Positions 7,214 to 14,944 are shown, counted from the stretch's first letter. The stretch: 15,837 bases of DNA from Bryobacterales bacterium (GCA_903970295.1 CAJCHQ010000380.1:1-15837); one strand, 5' to 3'. Numbers and translations are program-made. Notes: generated by a model from the sequence alone, not told the origin.

Positions 7214-7753
7214 TTAGATGTTGTTGGCGGCGACTTCGCTGAGCTTCATTTCTTCGGCCATCCGTTTGATCAACGAGAGCCTCGCTTTCATGTCTTTGCG
7301 CTCCGCCCCTTGACTAATTTCGCTCGCGAAAGGCAAGTGCAAACCGCTTTCCAGCGAAGACTCCAATTCCAGAGTGACTTTTCCGTCTTCACGAGACGCC
7401 AGAATTACATAGCTGCCGCTGCCACCAGCGAATTTGTCGGAATTGACCAGAGTATAGTCAATGCGCTGATAGGGAACTTCCTTCTCTTCCCAGAGGCAAT
7501 GAACCTTGCCATAAACCGGAACGCCGTCGATGCTTTCGTCGATCAACGCTTTCTTGCCATCGTAAGAAACGAGCTTGCGATGATGAAGATCGCACGTCCG
7601 GTATTTGCGGAGCGTTTCAAAAACGGCTTGGGGCTTGGCGTCAATCTGGATGCGTTCGGTCAAGAACTTTTGGCTCTTGGCTAACACTGGAGAGCATATA
7701 ATCGCGAGAAATGCGGCTATTAGTGAGGCTCTTCGCTGATTGCGGCTAAACAT
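7214..7753 (-). CDS. Exported SRPBCC-fold (START/polyketide-cyclase-like) small protein
   Basis: The 179-residue product starts with a clear signal peptide: NQRR, a hydrophobic core (ASLIAAFLAIICS), and a likely cut after PVLA (residue 25). I chose ATG 7753 because it places this signal at the N-terminus, although the frame stays open upstream to 8050 through what looks like a promoter region; no good Shine-Dalgarno is visible. The mature part has the SRPBCC pattern: a first strand FLTERIQIDA, helix KPQAVFETLRKY, a series of beta strands (VHCLWEEKEVPYQRIDYTL, GSYVILASRE, KVTLELESSLESG), and a long C-terminal helix (AERKDMKARLSLIKRMAEEM). Such folds bind hydrophobic ligands. Probably periplasmic; ligand unknown. 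Confidence 0.75.
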   Translation of the reverse strand: MFSRNQRRASLIAAFLAIICSPVLAKSQKFLTERIQIDAKPQAVFETLRKYRTCDLHHRKLVSYDGKKALIDESIDGVPVYGKVHCLWEEKEVPYQRIDYTLVNSDKFAGGSGSYVILASREDGKVTLELESSLESGLHLPFASEISQGAERKDMKARLSLIKRMAEEMKLSEVAANNI

Positions 7754-7784
7754 CTTAGTAAAGTTCCAGAGTGCATAGAAAGTC

Positions 7785-7808
7785 TGCAAGCACATTTGAT
7801 TGCTTGCA
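7785..7808. promoter_or_regulatory. Operator-like dyad TGCAAGC-N10-GCTTGCA
   Basis: A perfect 7-base inverted repeat with a 10-base spacer lies 32-55 bases upstream of the SRPBCC gene start (7753) in the divergent gap 7754-8050. Size and spacing suit a dimeric repressor or activator. No regulator gene of that type is adjacent. Confidence 0.35.
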
Positions 7809-7972
7809 AATTCGGTTATGTGATCGAGAAGACACCTGGGAATCGCCCCGAAACCGTTGACTCGGTTTAGAAAGCGCCACCTATAATCATTGTGCCCGAA
7901 CTGTGCAATTTTGAACAGGGCCAGCAAAATATTTCTGGTTAAATGTGGTGGCAATTCAAAAACACTATATTC

Positions 7973-7990
7973 GGTGCCATATAATGCACC
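7973..7990 (+). promoter_or_regulatory. TATAAT promoter inside a GGTGC/GCACC dyad
   Basis: A perfect TATAAT (7980-7985) precedes the kinase gene by 65 bases. It sits within an exact inverted repeat, GGTGC (7973-7977) and GCACC (7986-7990), as if a dimeric protein could block the -10. The nearest -35, TTCAAA at 7955-7960, is weak with 19-base spacing. Confidence 0.45.
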
Positions 7991-8050
7991 CATCATCGCC
8001 CCGGAGAAGCAAAGTGCTGATGCTTCCCGTAAGCAGCCAAGGAGTTTCAT

Positions 8051-8542
8051 GTGGCGCGCATTATCTTACTCATCGGTGTACCGGGTTCTGGCAAATCGAC
8101 CCTGGCCATGAAGCTGATTGAAAAAGGCTTCCACCGAATGTGTGCGGACGACATCCGCGAGGAGCTCTATGGCGACCCGATCATTCAGGGCGATGTCAAA
8201 GAAGTGTTCGCTTTATTTTTTAAACGGTTAGACGAGGCGCTGGGCGAGGGAAAAGACCTGGCCATCGACAACACCAATTTGAATCCCAAGCAACGGCAGC
8301 CTATAATTGAGCGCGCGCGGAATTCAGGCTACACCGATATTCAGCTCTGGCTGATGGATACACCGCTTGATGTTTGCATCACTCGCAACAGCCTCCGTAA
8401 GCGCGTCGTCCCAGACGAGGTCATCGCCAGCGCACATGGCGAGCTCAACCGGGCGGGTAGACCAAAAAGAACTGAGGGCAAAGTGATTATTATCCGCCCG
8501 GGAAAGGGCGAGAATGAATTTCTGTTTTTCCCGCAGAGCTGA
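8051..8542 (+). CDS. P-loop kinase, AAA_33/polynucleotide-kinase-like
   Basis: The GTG start at 8051 is set by AAGGAG (8039-8044) exactly 6 bases upstream, with the Walker A loop following as usual close to the N-terminus. The 163-residue protein has Walker A GVPGSGKST (9-17), CADDIREELYG (31-41; the Asp that positions the acceptor hydroxyl in this family), AIDNTNLNPKQR (71-82; the D-x-T-N motif) and a lid region with basic residues RNSLRKRVVPDEVI (112-125). This order is that of the T4 Pnk kinase domain family (AAA_33). There is no phosphatase or ligase domain, so the substrate (nucleic acid 5'-OH end, nucleoside or other small molecule) is unknown. Cytoplasmic. First gene of a likely operon with the oxidoreductase 36 bases downstream. 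Confidence 0.88.
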   Translation: MARIILLIGVPGSGKSTLAMKLIEKGFHRMCADDIREELYGDPIIQGDVKEVFALFFKRLDEALGEGKDLAIDNTNLNPKQRQPIIERARNSGYTDIQLWLMDTPLDVCITRNSLRKRVVPDEVIASAHGELNRAGRPKRTEGKVIIIRPGKGENEFLFFPQS

Positions 8543-8578
8543 TCCCATTACAAGAATTGATAGACCAAGGGAGCAACA

Positions 8579-9607
8579 ATGACAGGCACCATGAACCGGC
8601 AATTCAGGCTCAAAGAGCGCCCAGCCGGGCGCGTTTCGCTCGAGAATTTCGACTTCGTAGAAGAGCCCGTGCCGGAGACCGGAAAAAATCAGGTGCTGGT
8701 TCGCAACCTCTACCTTTCGCTCGATCCCACAAATCGGGTTTGGATGACCGACGTCCCGCAGTACATGCCGCCCGTAGCAATTGGTGCAGTGATGCGTGGC
8801 GGTGGATTGGGTCAGGTGGTCGACTCAAAAAATCCTAACTTCAAAGTCGGCGATATGGTCAACGGTCTTTTGGGCTGGCAAGACTACGCCTTGATTGATG
8901 GCAGCGACAAGTTAGTACCGCAGGTTTTGCCGAAAGGCTTGCCGGTGCCGTTGACGGCGATGCTTGGTGCGGCCGGGCTGACAGGACTGACAGCGTACTT
9001 CGGTCTGCTCGAAGTCGGTCAACCCAAAGCCGGAGAAACGATTGTTGTTTCGGCAGCAGCCGGCGCAGTCGGCAGCATTGTCGGACAGATTGCCAAAATC
9101 AAGGGTTGTCGCGTTGTCGGCATTGCCGGCAGCGAAGACAAATGCAAATGGATCAAAAATGACCTCGGTTTCGACGAAGCGATCAATTACAAAGCAACCG
9201 ATTGGAAGGAAAAATTAGCGTCGGCATGCCCAAACGGAGTCGACATCAATTTCGAAAATGTCGGCGGCGAGATCATGAATCAGGTCAACTCGTTGCTCAA
9301 TAACAAGGCTCGAGTAGTGCTTTGCGGCTTGATCTCGGGCTACAACGACCAGGACGGAGCCAAGTCGCGAGCGAATCTCGTGCCCATTCTGATGAAGCGA
9401 GCGCGCATCGAAGGCTTCATCATTCTCGATTACGCCGCCCGCTTTCGCGAGGGCTCGACTCAGCTCGCCCAGTGGATTTTTTTGAAAAAATTGAAATATC
9501 GCGAAACCATCGTCGACGGCTTGGAGAATGCTCCGCAAGCATTGAACAAATTGTTCGACGGCGATAATTTCGGCAAACTGATGATCAAAATAGCCGATCC
9601 CAAATAA
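8579..9607 (+). CDS. NADP-dependent oxidoreductase, CurA/leukotriene B4 dehydrogenase-like (zinc-free MDR)
   Basis: The 342-residue protein is colinear with E. coli CurA (about 345 residues). Shared features are YLSLDP (45-50), the glycine-rich patch GAVMRGGGLGQVV (69-81), GLTAY (136-140), the nucleotide-binding AAAGAVGSIVGQ (159-170), ENVGG (226-230) and a C-terminal GLENAPQ plus NFGKLMIKI. It lacks the zinc ligands of alcohol dehydrogenases, as expected for this branch. These enzymes reduce C=C bonds of alpha,beta-unsaturated ketones or aldehydes with NADPH in the cytoplasm; the true substrate here is not known. AAGGGAG (8567-8573) lies 5 bases before ATG 8579; a second in-frame ATG 12 bases later is possible. 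The next gene starts 5 bases after its stop, so the two are probably translated together. Confidence 0.92.
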   Translation: MTGTMNRQFRLKERPAGRVSLENFDFVEEPVPETGKNQVLVRNLYLSLDPTNRVWMTDVPQYMPPVAIGAVMRGGGLGQVVDSKNPNFKVGDMVNGLLGWQDYALIDGSDKLVPQVLPKGLPVPLTAMLGAAGLTGLTAYFGLLEVGQPKAGETIVVSAAAGAVGSIVGQIAKIKGCRVVGIAGSEDKCKWIKNDLGFDEAINYKATDWKEKLASACPNGVDINFENVGGEIMNQVNSLLNNKARVVLCGLISGYNDQDGAKSRANLVPILMKRARIEGFIILDYAARFREGSTQLAQWIFLKKLKYRETIVDGLENAPQALNKLFDGDNFGKLMIKIADPK

Positions 9608-9612
9608 ATATC

Positions 9613-10110
9613 ATGGAAATTCGCACACTCACTGAATCGGACGTCGAAGCATTTTGGGCAGTGCGACTGCGCGCCTTGAAGGAAGATCCGGAAGCCTTCG
9701 GCGCCTCCTACGAAGAGTCGGTGGTGACGCCCATCGCCGACGTCGTCAAAAGATTGCGATCGGGAGCCAGCGTTTTCGTTCTCGGTGCTTTCGATCCGCA
9801 ATTGCTGGGCATTGTCGGTTTCTACCAGGAACAGGGAGAGAAACGAAAACACATCGGTTTTATCTGGGGTCTCTATGTAATACCGGAAGCGCGTGGCACA
9901 AAAGTGGGCAAAACGCTCATGCAGGAAGCAATCAGGCGGGCAACCGAGATTCAATCAATCGAGCAAATCAATCTGACGGTGACAAATCTGGCAGTCAAAA
10001 AGATGTACGATGCGCTCGGCTTCATCACTTATGGCGTCGAGCCTGATGCAATGAAAGTCGGCAACCAATATCTTCCCGAAGAGAAAATGAAACTGTACCT
10101 GCGCAAGTAA
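9613..10110 (+). CDS. GNAT-family N-acetyltransferase
   Basis: The 165-residue protein has the GNAT layout: N-terminal strand MEIRTLTESD, helix with FWAVRLRALKEDPEAF (14-29), a central strand GIVGFYQE, and the core IGFIWGLYVIPEARGTKVGKTLM (81-103), followed by NLTVTNLAVKKMYDALGF (120-137), typical of motif B. In the acetyl-CoA pyrophosphate loop the usual R-x-x-G-x-G reads R94-G-T-K-V-G99, so the first glycine is Lys97. There is no own Shine-Dalgarno, and the gene starts 5 bases after the oxidoreductase stop, which suggests translational coupling. Acetyl acceptor unknown; amino acids, peptides or small amines are typical. Confidence 0.9.
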   Translation: MEIRTLTESDVEAFWAVRLRALKEDPEAFGASYEESVVTPIADVVKRLRSGASVFVLGAFDPQLLGIVGFYQEQGEKRKHIGFIWGLYVIPEARGTKVGKTLMQEAIRRATEIQSIEQINLTVTNLAVKKMYDALGFITYGVEPDAMKVGNQYLPEEKMKLYLRK

Positions 10111-10222
10111 GCCTCGCGCAACTTTATTCGCTGACCCAAATTTGACCCTAACGACAATTAGGATAATCCTGCGAGCACAAAACAGGGCGTTACGCAGATT
10201 CACCTCGTTTCGGAGCAAATCG

Positions 10223-11011
10223 ATGAGAACAAACATTTCGGAAATTTCAAATAGCCACGCTTCTCGCCAGGCAGCAACGGATCAAGCAACCAGCGAAGCG
10301 CTTCTGCGCAGCATCGATCTACATGCGCGTTCCAGTGCTAGAGACCTCCGCGACGCTCAGTTCGACTCTGCTGCCATAACAAACGATAAAGCGAGCCTCG
10401 ATAATGCAACAAAAGTGCAGAACCTGGACCAACAGATTTTGTCTAAGTTAGGCAAGAAAGGTGTTGTCGGCTCGCTCAGCCCAGAACTAGTCAAAGAAGC
10501 TCTTGCTGCGCATCAACAAAGCCGCATCCTCACTCAACGGGATCTCGACGGACCGACCGGCGGCATCGGCTCAAACGTCTCAGCAGGGAACGATCAAAAC
10601 GATAGCGCAGACGAGAAGGCATTGATGAAATCAAACAATGGTTTGATGGGTAAAAATATTTCGACCCAACTAAAAGCACAGCTCGATTGGGAAAACACCA
10701 ATAAAAGCGGACTCCAATACAACGACAACAAAGACGCAAAGCTGGAGCCAGCTTATACCGCTCACGACACCAACGACTTGAAATTCGACAAAGTGGTGAC
10801 TGATGCTCTCTCCGGGCATATTCATTTGTCGCACGACAATCTGGTTGCCTTGTTCAAAGGCGACGTGGCCTCCAAAACGACGATTGCAGCCGACCGCAAA
10901 ACCGACTATGCGAACGAGCAAAAATATCGCCAGGACGACATGAACGACCACCAGCAGAATATTCGCATCAACAGTCTGTTGCAAGCTGAACTAGCGAAGA
11001 GTGTTTATTAG
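10223..11011 (+). CDS. Hypothetical hydrophilic protein (262 aa)
   Basis: Start 10223 is preferred because GGAG (10212-10215) is 7 bases upstream; an open frame continues to a TTG at 10142 without a binding site. The protein is very polar, rich in Asp, Asn, Gln, Ser, Ala and Lys, with no signal peptide or membrane segment. It looks mainly helical (residues 15-50 and 200-262) with a disordered centre (about 105-145, Gly/Asp/Asn-rich). No domain is recognised. The TAG stop (11009-11011) overlaps the stop of the convergent gene by four bases, so there is no room for a terminator between them. The upstream gap 10111-10222 has TTGACC at 10142 but no clear -10, and a small AGGAT-A-ATCCT dyad near 10160-10170. 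Confidence 0.75.
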   Translation: MRTNISEISNSHASRQAATDQATSEALLRSIDLHARSSARDLRDAQFDSAAITNDKASLDNATKVQNLDQQILSKLGKKGVVGSLSPELVKEALAAHQQSRILTQRDLDGPTGGIGSNVSAGNDQNDSADEKALMKSNNGLMGKNISTQLKAQLDWENTNKSGLQYNDNKDAKLEPAYTAHDTNDLKFDKVVTDALSGHIHLSHDNLVALFKGDVASKTTIAADRKTDYANEQKYRQDDMNDHQQNIRINSLLQAELAKSVY

Positions 11012-12270
11012 ACGCCGATCAGCACTGGTGAAGAGCAGACGCGAGTAAAACGCTCGTGTTTATACGGCGGTACATTAACGATCCAATTCAATTTTTTGAG
11101 AGCATTCGGAATAGTGCATTCGTCATTCATACAGACATTAAGGACGACAATCGCCTGGTCGACTTTCAAGCTGCCATTGAATACATATGAACACAGCTCT
11201 TTGGCAATGGCACGCACCCCGGTCGGACAATTAACATCGAAGAAAACACCGGCAGAATGATGGGAATGTGTACCCATACTCAATACATTTCCAGCCTCAG
11301 CTAGTTCGAGAAAAATATCGGCCACGGCTAAACCAGTCAGATGACTAGTCAAGATCGCCACTGCCTCTTTGCTCAGGAGACGCGAGGCTGTATTGACAGG
11401 CAGTTCCTGAGCCAACGCTGATCTTAGTTCGAGCGAGTCTTCGCGCATCACCGACAAGGCGGCGATCGCCTGACGGCGGCTGATCACAGCGACTGCGACC
11501 AGGCGTTGCAAGTCTAAAGCAGCCCTGAGTATTGTAGTCTCCACTAGACTTCTTTCGATTAACCATTCGCCGATCAAGCGGCGCTGCAAAACGGATTGTT
11601 GGAGCGCGTTCAAGAATGCGCCCTCGGAAAGCACTTCTGATTCGATCAGAAGATCGCCAAGAATAAGAGGTTCCGTCAGGCTGCCCCGCGATAGAATGAA
11701 CCGATGATGCTTGGCAATCAAATCATTTCTCAAGCACACATCTCGCAAAAACAAAATTCCTTCGGCGCGTTTGTACTGTTTGAGCCGAATTTTTTCCTGC
11801 ATTTCCAGTGCCTGAGTCAGCATGCGCTGCGAAATGGCATCGGTAAGTACCAATGTGCGACCGAGCGGTAGCATCGTCAGGCGGCTGGTGACGAGACCCT
11901 TGGCTAACTGCAAATGTGAAAGCAGTCTGGCCGAAAGTAGTAATTCGCCCAACTTATTGCTTTTCATCTCAGGGTCGCGCAACCAACCGAGCTGCCTCAA
12001 GGCCCCCTCGAAACTAACCGGCTGATAGCGAACGATGGCCACGGCGCGGTCGATCTGCTCGCCGCTCACAAGCTCGTCCTTGAACATCGACTGCGCCTGA
12101 ATTACAGCCCGCAACTCGCGCTCAGTGATAGAGCTGGACATAAGCAAAACGCTACCCAACGGCAGACCAGTTTGCTTCCTGATCAAAAGCGCTTCGTTCA
12201 ATTCTCTTTCCGAGAGCAACTCCAAATTCGTGAGTATGCTGCCGAGACGTTTATCCGTCTGCATTGTCAT
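11008..12270 (-). CDS. Tandem GspE/MshE N-terminal (MshEN)-like repeat protein without an ATPase domain
   Basis: The 420-residue protein consists mostly of about seven half-repeats of roughly 24 residues with the pattern [R/K/P]-L-G-x-x-L-x5-[IL]-x4-L-x3-L-x2-Q. They begin near residues 8, 37, 106, 135, 168 (degenerate), 203 and 231. Paired half-repeats like these form the N-terminal domain of type II secretion/pilus ATPases, and in MshE they bind cyclic di-GMP through the R-L-G positions. The half starting at R8 has an exact RLG; others have KLG, PLG or ILG. Residues 265-420 are a different, unrecognised region, and there is no Walker motif. It may be a signalling or scaffold protein. No signal peptide. 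ATG 12270 has only a weak GAAG upstream; an ATG two codons later is an alternative. Confidence 0.75.
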   Translation of the reverse strand: MTMQTDKRLGSILTNLELLSERELNEALLIRKQTGLPLGSVLLMSSSITERELRAVIQAQSMFKDELVSGEQIDRAVAIVRYQPVSFEGALRQLGWLRDPEMKSNKLGELLLSARLLSHLQLAKGLVTSRLTMLPLGRTLVLTDAISQRMLTQALEMQEKIRLKQYKRAEGILFLRDVCLRNDLIAKHHRFILSRGSLTEPLILGDLLIESEVLSEGAFLNALQQSVLQRRLIGEWLIERSLVETTILRAALDLQRLVAVAVISRRQAIAALSVMREDSLELRSALAQELPVNTASRLLSKEAVAILTSHLTGLAVADIFLELAEAGNVLSMGTHSHHSAGVFFDVNCPTGVRAIAKELCSYVFNGSLKVDQAIVVLNVCMNDECTIPNALKKLNWIVNVPPYKHERFTRVCSSPVLIGV

Positions 12271-12487
12271 AGGTGACTTCAGGATAGAAGAAGTATAAGT
12301 GGAAGGCCGCCAGAAGGCTAAATGTACCGCCCATCGCCGCTATCTTCAAGCTGTTGCAAAGAAGTATGAGAAGAATGAACGGTCTGCAACCGTTAATCGC
12401 GCTTAATGGGTGCTGGTCTATCGTTTGGCGACCAACTGGCCTAATCTTCAAACTCACGGCTGGCGTTGCTCGAGGAGCCCGGCGTTT

Positions 12488-12506
12488 ACTAGTACAATCA
12501 GCTAGT
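12488..12506 (+). promoter_or_regulatory. Candidate -10 box enclosed in an ACTAG-N9-CTAGT operator
   Basis: TACAAT (12493-12498), a 5/6 -10 match, lies inside a perfect dyad of ACTAG (12488-12492) and CTAGT (12502-12506). It is 23-41 bases before the regulator's ATG at 12529. A well-placed -35 is absent. The position suits autorepression by the downstream GntR-type protein, and the gap (12271-12528) also carries the promoter of the divergent repeat protein. Confidence 0.4.
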
Positions 12507-12528
12507 CAACCCCAACCGAATATGTTGC

Positions 12529-14034
12529 ATGCAATTTGTTTTTAGCCTCGACGAGACCAGTGAAGAACCACTCTACAAACAAATATGTGACTGCATCAAA
12601 ACAGCCATTATTGAAGGCCGCTTGAAATACGGGGACCGTCTACCGTCGTCCAGAACGCTCGCCGATACTCTTGGTGTTTCCCGAGTGACTGCCAGCCGCA
12701 GCCTCGACGAACTTGCCAGTCAGGGTTACATCAAAATGGCCGCAGGCAGTCGAGCTGCGGTTTCCTGGACGAACAAAAATCAGTTCGCCAGCAAAAAGCC
12801 TGGAGCCGCATTTGGAGAAATCGCAGGCGATGGCGATGAAACCAACCCACTCGATCAGCCAAAATTGTCGGCTTACGGTAGACGCTTGCGAAATCATGTC
12901 TCATTGTCAGGCAGCAACGATACTTTCGAAGAACTGAACTTTGGCGCTCCGCGCCTTGCCGATTTGCCGGTTCACCGCTGGCGAGAAATGCTTTATGGTA
13001 GCGCGCGCCTGAAAAATGCAGATTTAATTGCTTATGCAGGCGAACCATTAGGCTATCTCCCTCTGCGCCAGACTCTGGCTCAGTATCTCAATCGTTTCCG
13101 CATGATCGATTGCAGCCCTGAGCAGATCGCTATTTCTTCCGGAGCAGAGGGCGGTACCGATTTGATCGCTCGTATTTTGCTTGAGCCGGATGACCTGGTT
13201 GGCGTGGAAAATCCCGGTTCACCCGGAGTACGCACGACATTTTTGACACACGCAGCAAGATTGATGCCGATTGCCGTCGACAAGGAGGGTATCATCGTCG
13301 ACCAATTGCGCGAGGCGGTAGAAACGCCGCGACTAATTTATATCACCCCTTCACACCAGGATCCTACTGGCGTGGTGCTTTCCCTTCAGAGAAGAATGCA
13401 ACTTCTGGCTTGGGCCCGCGAAACCGGTACGTACATAATCGAAGATGATTATGACAGCGAGTACCACTACGGTGAGCGTCCAGTGCCGCCCCTGTGGTCT
13501 CTGGATGAAGGAAATGTGGTGATCTATCGCTATAATTTTTGGCGTGCACTTTATCCTCTCGCACATTGCGGCTTCATGATTCTGCCACCGCAGCTGGTGC
13601 CGGTTGTTGCACGGGCCAAATCGTTGACCGAGAGAGAAGTTTCGTTTCTCGAACAAAGAGCGCTCACACAGCTGGTCGAGGAAGGGCATCTCGACCGACA
13701 CATACGGCGTACCAAAGGTATTTACGCGAAACGTCGAGCCGCTCTATTCCAGGCTGTCACCCGCAATTTGAAAAAACACTGCACGATCTCTCAAGCCAGC
13801 GCCGGTATGCACTTAATCGTACGATTCGCCGATCACTTTCAGGATAATCAATTGAACCGCCTGGCCAGGGAGTGCGGCATGCCGATGGTAAGCACTGCCA
13901 GTCATTATACGAGCGAACCCTTACGCAATGAGTACATGCTGGCATTCGCCCATGTCGATGAAGAGAAAATCAACCAAACGGTTCACAGTTTCGCGAAACA
14001 ACTGGAGCTACTACAAAGCGACAAGCGCGAGTGA
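12529..14034 (+). CDS. MocR-family (GntR wHTH plus aminotransferase-fold) regulator lacking the PLP lysine
   Basis: The 501-residue protein has a GntR winged helix at 1-80 (PLYKQICDCIKTAIIEGRL, then DRLPSSRTLADTLGVSRVTASR) and a type I aminotransferase-like domain from about 135 to 490, the usual MocR size and layout. Family motifs are present: YAGEPLGYLPLR (169-180), ISSGAEGG (202-209), TPSHQDPTG (273-281), EDDYDSEYHYG (305-315). The segment that normally reads x-F-S-K-x-L-x-P-x-L-R-x-G-Y is F337-W-R-A-L-Y-P-L-A-H-C-G-F349: the Schiff-base lysine is Arg339 and the phosphate-binding arginine is His346. It therefore probably cannot form an aldimine with PLP, yet the frame is intact. Effector and targets are unknown; the divergent repeat gene and its own promoter are candidates. 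No Shine-Dalgarno precedes ATG 12529. Confidence 0.92.
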   Translation: MQFVFSLDETSEEPLYKQICDCIKTAIIEGRLKYGDRLPSSRTLADTLGVSRVTASRSLDELASQGYIKMAAGSRAAVSWTNKNQFASKKPGAAFGEIAGDGDETNPLDQPKLSAYGRRLRNHVSLSGSNDTFEELNFGAPRLADLPVHRWREMLYGSARLKNADLIAYAGEPLGYLPLRQTLAQYLNRFRMIDCSPEQIAISSGAEGGTDLIARILLEPDDLVGVENPGSPGVRTTFLTHAARLMPIAVDKEGIIVDQLREAVETPRLIYITPSHQDPTGVVLSLQRRMQLLAWARETGTYIIEDDYDSEYHYGERPVPPLWSLDEGNVVIYRYNFWRALYPLAHCGFMILPPQLVPVVARAKSLTEREVSFLEQRALTQLVEEGHLDRHIRRTKGIYAKRRAALFQAVTRNLKKHCTISQASAGMHLIVRFADHFQDNQLNRLARECGMPMVSTASHYTSEPLRNEYMLAFAHVDEEKINQTVHSFAKQLELLQSDKRE

Positions 14035-14257
14035 GAATTTTCGGACCGTGCACAAATTTTCTACAAAAGCCGATTAGACTCAATGCTTAGCACGAATGAG
14101 CGACGCCTCAGCGATCAAAATAAGGCTGTTCCAGGTATCTCTTAATCCAAACTGCCCGTTTGGTAAAAAGCTTCCATCTCCGACGCACGATTCTGCGCGC
14201 GGCTTACCAGCATGCATTTCAACCTCAGGTTTACACCTAGACGCCAAAGGTAACAGA

Positions 14258-14944
14258 ATGTCCTCGACCAGCAATCTCGAATCAACGACACCGACTCCGC
14301 TCGAACACTCGAGTATCAATGACAATGCACATTCTTCAAATGCCATATGGCATGAGGTGATGAAATCCGACTATAAGTGTGCACCACAAGAAGCTACGCA
14401 AACAGGTTCCTCCGCCAATCAATACTTACCTTCCCTCAGAGTCGACACACAAAGTGCGAGTCAAACAAATGGGGGCTCAGAAAATTTTCTGACGACAGCA
14501 GATGCCGGCTGGGGCGGAGCGGAGAGGCAAATACTCAATATCGCTAGCGAAATTAATACCGAAATTACTCAAATACAGCAATCTCTTACGGAGATAAAAA
14601 ATGATCTGGGAGGCATGTTCAGCCCAGCGATATCTTCGGATGTTGCACCCACGCCTGGATCTTATATCGAGTCCAGCACTGCATCCACCACCACTGATGG
14701 GGGAACTCCAGCCCATGACCCGATAATTCAAGCTTTGCAAAGCCCCGATCCTCAGGCTGCACAACGACCGAGTGACTCACAATCGACAGTGTCCCCGAGC
14801 GCCACTGCCACTGCCACTGCCACTGCGACTACGACTGGCGGCAGAAGCGGAAGCGGAACCCCAACGCCTACCGACACCTTAAGCCCAAGCGCTGACAGCA
14901 GCCTATCGCCCTCACTGCAAGCCGTTGCCAATCAGCTGGGATAG
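14258..14944 (+). CDS. Ser/Thr-rich protein; N-terminal part of a GH16-like ORF, ended by an in-frame TAG
   Basis: ATG 14258 follows AAAGG (14246-14250) by 7 bases, so I prefer it to an ATG at 14096 that has no such site. Up to the TAG at 14942-14944 the product is 228 residues. It is hydrophilic, with one predicted helix near 90-118 (AERQILNIASEINTEITQIQ) and a long linker rich in Ser, Thr, Pro and Ala, including an Ala-Thr run. No signal peptide or catalytic motif is seen. The same frame continues directly after the TAG into a GH16-like domain ending at 15598. Read as one, the protein would be a 446-residue linker-plus-enzyme. So this may be a complete small protein, a readthrough product or half of a broken gene. 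Confidence 0.65.
   Translation: MSSTSNLESTTPTPLEHSSINDNAHSSNAIWHEVMKSDYKCAPQEATQTGSSANQYLPSLRVDTQSASQTNGGSENFLTTADAGWGGAERQILNIASEINTEITQIQQSLTEIKNDLGGMFSPAISSDVAPTPGSYIESSTASTTTDGGTPAHDPIIQALQSPDPQAAQRPSDSQSTVSPSATATATATATTTGGRSGSGTPTPTDTLSPSADSSLSPSLQAVANQLG
14801..14836 (+). repeat. Hexanucleotide tandem repeat (GCCACT)4 plus two variant units
   Basis: Four perfect GCCACT units (14801-14824) are followed by GCGACT and ACGACT. They encode an Ala-Thr repeat in the linker of the GH16-like gene. Six-base units keep the frame, so copy-number change would alter linker length only. Confidence 0.85.

Noticed and set aside
6917..7684. Plus-strand frame (255 codons) opposite the SRPBCC and Ala-rich genes
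   Set aside because: It overlaps two better-supported genes and the structured gap; no domain pattern is visible in its product.
7754..8050. N-terminal extension of the SRPBCC protein by 99 residues to 8050
   Set aside because: It would bury a clear signal peptide inside the protein and run through the divergent promoter region with its TATAAT and dyads.
12251..12457. A 68-codon minus-strand frame with a hydrophobic middle overlapping the MshEN-like gene start
   Set aside because: GTG start without a Shine-Dalgarno, overlap of 20 bases with a better-supported gene, and location in a divergent promoter region. A membrane peptide cannot be fully excluded.
14096..14257. Earlier ATG for the Ser/Thr-rich ORF (54 more residues)
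   Set aside because: No ribosome binding site at 14096, and the segment has no domain pattern, while 14258 has AAAGG at proper spacing.
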